Positions 13,123 through 18,421 of a DNA stretch of 18,421 nt are shown in pieces. Within the stretch, counting starts at the first letter, position 1, and each line of letters opens with the position of its first letter. The DNA lies in NCBI GenBank assembly GCA_003557965.1, contig PWND01000124.1, forward strand, positions 1-18,421. The letters are read 5' to 3'. The translations under genes were made by a program, and so were the position numbers. Source of the stretch: Bacteroidales bacterium. GTDB lineage: Bacteria; Bacteroidota; Bacteroidia; Bacteroidales; UBA7960. The notes beneath the pieces were generated by a model that saw only the letters and a program-made list of their open reading frames with translations, did no database searches and was not told where the DNA came from.

Positions 13123-15990
13123 ATGAACACCGGTTCAAGATTTTTTGTCAGAATATTACTCCCTTCATTATCAGCAGTATTATGTTTTATGATTGCAATA
13201 TTTCTGTTTGTAATTCCTAATTACAGAGAAAGCCTTATGGATGGAAAGCGCGAAACTATTCGCGAATTAACAAATACTGCATGGAGTGTAATGCAAAAAA
13301 AAGACCATGCTGTTGATGAACACTATAGGCTCAGGGAAGCAAAAAACGAAGCAAAGAAAATAATTGGTGATATGCGATATGGTGATGAACTAAAAGATTA
13401 TTTCTGGATAAATGACACTACTCCAAAAATGATAATGCACCCTTACAGGCCTTATATGGAAGGAATGGATTTATCTGATTACAGAGATTTAAAAGGTAAA
13501 AATTTCTTTGTAGATATTGTCAATATCACTAATGAGTTTGGAAGTGGATATATTGAATATAACTGGCAGTGGAAGGATGACAGCCTTACTGTAGTCCCTA
13601 AGCTATCCTATGTTAAGTCCTATGAACCATGGGGGTGGATTGTTGGCACAGGAATTTATATTGAAGATGTTAGCCATGAGATTACCAAGTTAACAAAGTG
13701 GGTAGTTTGGATTTCAGTGTTAATTACAATTATTATTGCAGCAATTATTATTTACTTAGCAAGAAGAAATTATATTGCTGAAAAAGAGCGCCAGGCTGCA
13801 CAAGAAAGGCTTCGTGACTCAATGGAAAGATATAAGAAGCTTGTAGAAGCTTCTACAGATGGCGTTTTAATGATTATTGAAAACGAAATTGTTTACTGCA
13901 ATCCATACCTACTAAATCTATTAGAATATTCCCAGGAAGATTTTGATCAAAAAAACAGCAAGTTTTATGATACATTAAACAGTTTTATTTACCTTGATTC
14001 TGAAGAAGAAAGTGAAAACTCAGGCCAGTCAGAAGTATCTGTTGAGCAGAAAGTCAAGAAAAAAAACGGCGATTACGTAAATGTTGTAATTAACAGGTCC
14101 AAATTTGAAATTGAAGGCAAGCACGGTTATATATTTACCGTTAAAGATGTTTCTAAAAATATTGACTTTAACAGAGATCTTGACTTAGATATTAAAAAGT
14201 TTAAGTCAATAGCAGGAATAATGAATCTGGGAATTTTCAGATGCACCCTGGGAAGAAAAGCACAATTTGTTGAAATAAACTCTAAAGCTTTAGAGCTTTT
14301 GGGTTATTCCTCAGAAAAGGATTTAAAAGAAACATTAGTGCAAGAGCTTTTTTATATCAATACTGAAAAAAAGGAAGTGATAAGGGCCATTAATGAGGGC
14401 AAACACATAAAAGACCGCTTACTAAGGTTAAGGCGTGCTGATGGCACTATTCTGCCAGCCATGGTTACTCTTTTTCCTGTTAATGATGCCAATGGCAAAA
14501 CTGTTTTTTGTGATGGAATAATTATTGATGCTTACGACCACTTATCGCGTGATGTAGCTTTTGAAAAAAACCCTACAGTATTACATTTGTCAGCTAGCGT
14601 TTTGCTCCAGCCTGTAAAAGACTTTATAATAGCTGCCCCGCATTGTGATATGAACACCAGCATTGCCACAGCTTCAAAGCTTTTAACCAAGTCAGGTGCT
14701 GATATTTTGGTAATAATGAATGATAACAATTCAATGATTGGATTGCTTACCCACAGCGACATCAGCCGAAGAGTAGTTGCAGCAGAAAGCAACCTGTCGC
14801 TGCCGGTTTCTGAAATAATGAGCGCACCTGTTATTTCAGTTTCTGATGATGATATGGTTATGGATGCATTTACAATGATGGTTCAGCATAAAGTTTCATA
14901 TATTGTTGTTAAGCAGAAAGACAACCTGAAGCCTTATTACATAAGCCTTTTAAAGTTGTCGGAATTGAGAAAGGATACTCCTGAATACTTAATAAACTCA
15001 ATACAAAAAGCTGATTCAATTTACGAGATTTCTAACACTGTGGAGCTACTGCCTCGTTTAATCAGAAACTTAGTTGATACGGGAACCGGGGCATCTACCA
15101 CCAGCAAGCTAATAAGTAAAATTTCTGATACTTCAACTGAAAAAATTATTGAAGATGCAATAAAAGAAATCGGTGTTCCGCCCGCCCCTTTTGTTTTTAT
15201 GGCACTTGGCAGTGAAGGAAGAAAAGAACAAACGCTGGCTACAGACCAGGATAATGCTATTGTGTACAAAACTGACAGGGGTACAAACAATGACTCAATA
15301 CAAGAATACTTTATAACACTGGGTAGCAAAGTTTGCAATGCTCTTAACAAAGTTGGATATCCTCTTTGCAAAGGAGGTGTGATGGCAATGAATAAAGAAT
15401 GGTGTATGGAAGTATCTGAATGGGAAAAGACAATCTCAGAATGGATAAACAGGCCAAACCCACAGGAAGTCCTAAACACCTCAATATTTTTTGATTTCAG
15501 GCCGGTATATGGAGACTTTGAACTGGCAAATGCATTACAACACTTTTGTCAAAAAGAACTAAAAGATAAAAGCGTATATTTTTATAATCTTGCTCAAAGC
15601 ACCGTAAACCTTAAACCCCCATCTGTTGATAGCTCAAAGCAAGACGACCTTTATGATATAAAAATGCCTATTTTAGCTATTATTAGCATAGCACGTTTAT
15701 GGTCATTAAAGTATGGCGTTAGCGAAAGAAATACTAAAGAAAGGTTCTTTGTTCTTAACTCTGCTGATGTAATTTCCAACAAGCTTATGCACGACTTTAC
15801 TGAAGCACTTTCATTTTTAATGCTACTAAGAGTTAAAAATCAATTAAAACAAATTGAGGAAAACAAGCCTGTTAATAATAAAATTAACCTTAATGACCTT
15901 TCTGATATTGAAAAAATAATGCTTAAAAAAATTATCAATACGATATCTGATCATCAAAACCACTTAAGCATGGAGTTTCGGTTAATGTAA
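13123..15990 (+). CDS. Membrane sensor fused to CBS-DUF294 nucleotidyltransferase (Cache-PAS-PAS-CBS2-DUF294-DUF294_C)
   Basis: This is a 955-residue protein. Order: membrane helix (about 12-32); periplasmic single Cache domain (about 35-182, with DYFWINDTTPKMIMHPYRPY and EPWGWIVGTGIYIEDV, typical of sCache_2); membrane helix (about 192-212); short coiled coil; PAS (about 235-345, KLVEASTDGVLMIIENEIVY); second PAS (about 358-470, with MNLGIFRC and LELLGYSSEKD); CBS pair (about 500-616); DUF294 nucleotidyltransferase-like domain (about 640-775); DUF294_C (about 815-950). The nucleotidyltransferase signature is intact: G696-S697, R700, E702 and D708-x-D710 (LGSEGRKEQ...TDQDNA), as in GlnD-like enzymes. 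CBS-DUF294 proteins are usually soluble and stand near acetate-type symporters; the membrane Cache-PAS half is an added sensing module. Cache domains often bind small carboxylates. There is no kinase or GGDEF output, so the DUF294 part is the only candidate output. Confidence 0.88.
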   Translation: MNTGSRFFVRILLPSLSAVLCFMIAIFLFVIPNYRESLMDGKRETIRELTNTAWSVMQKKDHAVDEHYRLREAKNEAKKIIGDMRYGDELKDYFWINDTTPKMIMHPYRPYMEGMDLSDYRDLKGKNFFVDIVNITNEFGSGYIEYNWQWKDDSLTVVPKLSYVKSYEPWGWIVGTGIYIEDVSHEITKLTKWVVWISVLITIIIAAIIIYLARRNYIAEKERQAAQERLRDSMERYKKLVEASTDGVLMIIENEIVYCNPYLLNLLEYSQEDFDQKNSKFYDTLNSFIYLDSEEESENSGQSEVSVEQKVKKKNGDYVNVVINRSKFEIEGKHGYIFTVKDVSKNIDFNRDLDLDIKKFKSIAGIMNLGIFRCTLGRKAQFVEINSKALELLGYSSEKDLKETLVQELFYINTEKKEVIRAINEGKHIKDRLLRLRRADGTILPAMVTLFPVNDANGKTVFCDGIIIDAYDHLSRDVAFEKNPTVLHLSASVLLQPVKDFIIAAPHCDMNTSIATASKLLTKSGADILVIMNDNNSMIGLLTHSDISRRVVAAESNLSLPVSEIMSAPVISVSDDDMVMDAFTMMVQHKVSYIVVKQKDNLKPYYISLLKLSELRKDTPEYLINSIQKADSIYEISNTVELLPRLIRNLVDTGTGASTTSKLISKISDTSTEKIIEDAIKEIGVPPAPFVFMALGSEGRKEQTLATDQDNAIVYKTDRGTNNDSIQEYFITLGSKVCNALNKVGYPLCKGGVMAMNKEWCMEVSEWEKTISEWINRPNPQEVLNTSIFFDFRPVYGDFELANALQHFCQKELKDKSVYFYNLAQSTVNLKPPSVDSSKQDDLYDIKMPILAIISIARLWSLKYGVSERNTKERFFVLNSADVISNKLMHDFTEALSFLMLLRVKNQLKQIEENKPVNNKINLNDLSDIEKIMLKKIINTISDHQNHLSMEFRLM

Positions 15991-16011
15991 GTGTATGTTA
16001 ATGTAAAATAA

Positions 16012-16072
16012 AAAAGAGGCTGTGTGTAAAGCCAAAATTCTATAACAATTGGCTTGACGGACAGCCTCTTTC
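16012..16072. terminator. Bidirectional terminator between the DUF294 fusion and ssb
   Basis: The outer arms AAAGAGGCTGT (16013-16023) and ACAGCCTCTTT (16061-16071) pair perfectly. An inner stem AAGCCAA (16029-16035) / TTGGCTT (16049-16055) stacks on them. The A-run on one side and T-run on the other serve both convergent genes. The left arm repeats the AAAAGAGGCTGTGT motif of the terminator at 158-171. Confidence 0.87.
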
Positions 16073-16087
16073 TGTTTTGCAAATTTT

Positions 16088-16519
16088 TTAAAATGGCAAA
16101 TCATCATCAACTTCCGGAGAAGAATCATCCCCCGAATTGTCTCCAACTGCAGCCTTCGGTTGTTCAGAAGCAGTATTGGAGCTGTCTTTCCCACCACCTA
16201 AAAATGTAAGGTTATCCCCCATTATTTCAGTAGTATATCTTTTATTTCCGTCCTTGTCTTCCCACTGGCGGGTTCTGATGCGTCCTTCCAGGTATATTTG
16301 ATTACCTTTTTTCAAATAACTTTCTGCCAATTCAGCCAGCCCACGCCAAAGAACAATGTTGTGCCATTCTGTAATATCATTACGAACGCCATCTTTATTC
16401 TTATATACCTCTGTTGTTGCCATTGAAAAATTTGCAACTTTAACACCTGATTCAAGTGTTTTGATTTCGGGGTCTTTCCCCAGGTTTCCAATTAAAATAA
16501 CTTTGTTAACTCCAGCCAT
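16088..16519 (-). CDS. ssb: Single-stranded DNA-binding protein
   Basis: This is a 143-residue SSB. The OB-fold covers about 1-108: MAGVNKVILIGNLGKDPEIK at the start, FSMATTEVYKN, TEWHNIVLWRGLAELAESYL, KGNQIYLEGRIRTRQWEDKD and RYTTEIMGDNLTFLG, all typical. A short low-complexity linker (KDSSNTASEQPKAAVGDNSG) leads to the acidic tip DDDLPF, the conserved hook that binds replication and repair partners. The protein coats single-stranded DNA during replication and repair. The linker is short compared with E. coli SSB, which is normal here. It is transcribed alone, from a well-formed promoter towards the shared terminator. Confidence 0.97.
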   Translation of the reverse strand: MAGVNKVILIGNLGKDPEIKTLESGVKVANFSMATTEVYKNKDGVRNDITEWHNIVLWRGLAELAESYLKKGNQIYLEGRIRTRQWEDKDGNKRYTTEIMGDNLTFLGGGKDSSNTASEQPKAAVGDNSGDDSSPEVDDDLPF

Positions 16520-16561
16520 AATATAATTTTTTAATTAAACATTAATAAAATAATTTCACTG

Positions 16562-16592
16562 CAAATATATACATATTTTATAATTTAACAAA
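16562..16592 (-). promoter_or_regulatory. ssb promoter, Bacteroidota consensus
   Basis: On the minus strand there is a -33 TTTG (16589-16592), exactly 19 bp, then a -7 TATATTTG (16562-16569). This agrees fully with the TTTG-N19-TAnnTTTG consensus of the Bacteroidota primary sigma factor. It lies 43 bp upstream of the ssb start codon. Confidence 0.8.
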
Positions 16593-16796
16593 CTAATTAG
16601 TATATTTATTAGATAAATATTCTGCTTGTATAAATAAATTACTTTAGTAAATGTACAAAAAATATTAATGCATTATTGCATTAAATATTATATTCCTCGA
16701 ATGTTTTTAATATTTTTAATTATGATTTATATTGAGGTTCAAAAGGTTAATTATTATAAAAAAAAAATTTTTGTTTTCTTTATATAAGAAAAAAGT

Positions 16797-16804
16797 TATC
16801 TTTG
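16797..16804 (+). promoter_or_regulatory. Candidate -7 box (TATCTTTG) of the HU gene
   Basis: TATCTTTG matches TAnnTTTG, 63 bp before the ATG at 16868. A TTTG at 16770-16773 is 23 bp upstream, a little far for a -33 box. The leader between is A/T-rich without a Shine-Dalgarno sequence, as is normal in this phylum. Confidence 0.6.
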
Positions 16805-16867
16805 CACCCCAATTTAGACATGTAACGAGTATATATCTATTTATAAATTCAAAAAATTTAAATTATT

Positions 16868-17161
16868 ATGACAAAAGCTGAAATAGTAAATGAAATTTCA
16901 AACAAAACAGGAATAGAAAAAGTAACTGTACAGGCTGTTGTTGAATCTTTTATGGACACGACAAAAGGCTCTTTGGTAAAAGGAGAAAACGTTTATTTAA
17001 GAGGATTTGGCAGCTTTATTATTAAAGAAAGAGCAGAAAAAACAGGAAGAAATATTTCTAAGAACACAACAATCATTATACCTGCTCACTGTATTCCTGC
17101 ATTTAAACCGGCTAAAGAATTTGTTGGTGAAGTAAAAAAGTCTGTAAAAGCAGCAAAGTAA
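16868..17161 (+). CDS. HU/IHF family DNA-binding protein
   Basis: This is a 97-residue histone-like protein of the normal HU length plus a short Lys/Ala tail. It begins MTKAEIVNEISNKTGIEKVT (helix-turn-helix dimer part), has the beta-arm base LRGFGSFIIKERAEKTGRN (the GFGSF and GRN signatures) and ends with the conserved FKPAKEF. It bends and compacts DNA as a dimer. The arm carries an unusual Cys-containing stretch (IPAHCIPAF) in the place of the common 'ipa...v.F'. It is the first gene of a short unit with the 29-residue peptide that starts 34 bp after its stop. Confidence 0.95.
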   Translation: MTKAEIVNEISNKTGIEKVTVQAVVESFMDTTKGSLVKGENVYLRGFGSFIIKERAEKTGRNISKNTTIIIPAHCIPAFKPAKEFVGEVKKSVKAAK

Positions 17162-17195
17162 ATAACACTGTTACTAAATTTTAATACTTTATATT

Positions 17196-17285
17196 ATGCC
17201 AAGCGGAAAAAAAAGAAAAAGACACAAAATGGCAACGCACAAACGCAAAAAGCGTTTGCGCAAAAACAGGCATAAAAAGAAATAA
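17196..17285 (+). CDS. 29-residue COX24/AURKAIP1-type basic ribosomal peptide
   Basis: This short gene reads MPSGKKRKRHKMATHKRKKR followed by LRKNRHKKK and a TAA. About two thirds of the residues are Lys, Arg or His. The KRxKMxxHKxxKRxKxxR pattern is that of the AURKAIP1/COX24 C-terminal domain, which in mitochondria is the small-subunit protein mS38 and in actinobacteria the small protein bS22. By analogy it is probably bound in the 30S subunit, at the decoding side. The position between HU and the RNase E/G gene is recurrent in Bacteroidota, as far as I recall. It is too short for ordinary gene finders. A strong terminator starts 36 bp after its stop. Confidence 0.85.
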   Translation: MPSGKKRKRHKMATHKRKKRLRKNRHKKK

Positions 17286-17320
17286 TATTGCTTTGCTAAC
17301 TATTATTCTTGCCTGAATAA

Positions 17321-17362
17321 ACTTACGTAATTATTATTTATTAGTAATTATGTAAGTTTTTT
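17321..17362 (+). terminator. Strong Rho-independent terminator after the HU unit
   Basis: The arm ACTTACGTAATTATTA (17321-17336) pairs with TAGTAATTATGTAAGT (17342-17357) over 16 positions, with only two G-T pairs, around a 5-base loop. A T6 run ends at 17362. It separates HU and the small peptide from the RNase gene. Confidence 0.9.
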
Positions 17363-17438
17363 ATAATATGGTGATTATACTCTCCCGTTTTCACTTTTAA
17401 AGTATAAGTGATTTTATGATTTCAAATATTTGTAAATC

Positions 17439-18421
17439 GTGAATAAAGAATTAATAATAGACTCCGGCCCCAACGAGGTGGTCATGTCGTTATTGGAAGA
17501 CAAACTTCTGGTTGAATTACATAAGGACAAAAAAAACAACAGATACTCTGTTGGGGATATTTATCTGGGTAAGGTTAAAAAAATCATTTCCGGCCTCAAC
17601 GCTGCATTTGTAGATGTAGGATATGAAAAAGACGCTTTCCTTCATTATTTTGATCTTGGGCCACATATTAACAGCCTGAATAAGTACATCAAAATGTCCA
17701 TGAGCCCAAAATACAGTATTCCAAAAATGGAAGATTTTATTTTGGAAAAAGAAATAGATAAAACAGGAAAAATAACCAACACTCTGTCTGCTAACCAGGC
17801 TGTATTAGTTCAGATAGCTAAAGAGCCTATTTCTACAAAAGGGCCACGTATTACCAGCGAAATAAGCTTTGCAGGAAGATTCCTTGTTCTTATCCCTTTC
17901 TCTGATAAAATATCTATTTCGCAAAAAATTAAAAACCCTGAAGAAAAAAGCCGACTAAAAAGGCTTGTAAAAAGCATTAAGCCCAATAACTTTGGTGTAA
18001 TAATTAGAACTGTAGCTGAAGGCAAAATGGTTGCAGAGCTTGATTCTGACTTAAAAAGCCTAATTGAAAAATGGTATGCTGTGGTTGAAAAGCTTTCTAA
18101 GTCTAAACCTCCAAAAATTATCCAGGATGAAATTGATAGAAGCAGTGCTATACTTCGTGACCTTCTTAATGAATCCTTCAACAATATTTTCGTTAATGAC
18201 GCCACAGTACATGCTGACCTTAAGGCTTTTATTAAAACCATTGCTCCTGAAAAAGCGGGTATAATCAAACACTATAAAGGCAAAGAACCTATTTTTGAGC
18301 ACTTTGGTGTTGAACAGCAAATAAGAAGTTCATTTGGAAAAGTTGTTTCTATTAAAGGAGGCCCATATCTTATTATAGAACACACTGAAGCATTGCACGT
18401 TATTGATGTAAATTCAGGGCA
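17439..18421 (+). CDS. rng: Ribonuclease E/G family protein (partial, 3' end missing)
   Basis: Translation starts at a GTG (17439): MNKELIIDSGPNEVVMSLLE in start-corrected form, the usual opening of Bacteroidota Rne/Rng. The 327 residues seen include the S1-like RNA-binding part (YSVGDIYLGKVKKIISGLNA, AFVDVGYEKDAFLHYFD), with an inserted, charged loop (about 75-115) that is common in this phylum. The RNase H-like and 5'-sensor region follows (GPRITSEISFAGRFLVLIPF). The visible end is IDVNSG, the conserved motif that carries the first Mg-binding Asp of the DNase I-like catalytic site. The second catalytic Asp and the Zn-link lie beyond the window. It processes rRNA and starts mRNA decay. No Shine-Dalgarno sequence is present. 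Confidence 0.95.
   Translation, partial: MNKELIIDSGPNEVVMSLLEDKLLVELHKDKKNNRYSVGDIYLGKVKKIISGLNAAFVDVGYEKDAFLHYFDLGPHINSLNKYIKMSMSPKYSIPKMEDFILEKEIDKTGKITNTLSANQAVLVQIAKEPISTKGPRITSEISFAGRFLVLIPFSDKISISQKIKNPEEKSRLKRLVKSIKPNNFGVIIRTVAEGKMVAELDSDLKSLIEKWYAVVEKLSKSKPPKIIQDEIDRSSAILRDLLNESFNNIFVNDATVHADLKAFIKTIAPEKAGIIKHYKGKEPIFEHFGVEQQIRSSFGKVVSIKGGPYLIIEHTEALHVIDVNSG

Noticed and set aside
15021..15479. 152-codon minus-strand frame inside the DUF294 domain
   Set aside because: It is antisense to a strongly conserved catalytic region and has no protein-like features of its own.
17810..18268. 152-codon minus-strand frame opposite the RNase gene
   Set aside because: It is a shadow of the conserved RNase E/G coding sequence.

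Overview
The window looks like chromosomal DNA from a Bacteroidota bacterium, probably of the Bacteroidales/Marinilabiliales type. The evidence is low G+C, a type IX secretion (Por) sorting tail at the left edge, TAnnTTTG promoter boxes instead of E. coli-type -10 boxes, A-rich leaders without Shine-Dalgarno sequences, an ftsK-lolA pair, and an HU / 29-residue COX24-type basic peptide / RNase G cluster. This assignment is inference from gene content; no rRNA gene is present.

Left part (1-5556): the C-terminal tail of a secreted protein on the + strand, a terminator, then about 400 bp of degenerate intergenic repeats. A minus-strand block follows in the order of transcription xerD-type recombinase, small lipoprotein, ftsK, LolA-like carrier. 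XerD and FtsK are partner functions in chromosome dimer resolution.

Middle (5557-6819): a REP-associated tyrosine transposase (RAYT) gene sits inside a mirror-symmetric set of short hairpins that all share the loop TCAAGC. The transposase start has been overlooked because a one-base change in a homopolymer splits it; once that is allowed for, a 161-residue Y1/HUH transposase is recovered, with its N-terminal motif in another frame.

Transport and signalling part (6820-16071): an SLC13-type carrier with two RCK_C domains (minus strand) is divergent from a + strand set. That set is an enlarged DUF4212-type small subunit, its acetate-permease-like Na+/solute symporter, a membrane-anchored TPR protein, then (after a 279-bp gap with a hairpin) a calcineurin-like phosphoesterase and a 955-residue membrane protein with Cache, two PAS, a CBS pair and a DUF294 nucleotidyltransferase unit. 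DUF4212, this symporter type and CBS-DUF294 proteins are known genomic companions. Here the small subunit has gained a periplasmic domain and the DUF294 protein has gained an extracytoplasmic sensor, so the whole may be a carboxylate uptake system with its own sensing arm. That is the most interesting biological hypothesis in the window.

Right part (16072-18421): ssb (minus, with a textbook Bacteroidota promoter) divergent from an HU gene, a 29-residue basic ribosomal-type peptide, a strong terminator, and the 5' part of an RNase E/G gene that runs off the end.
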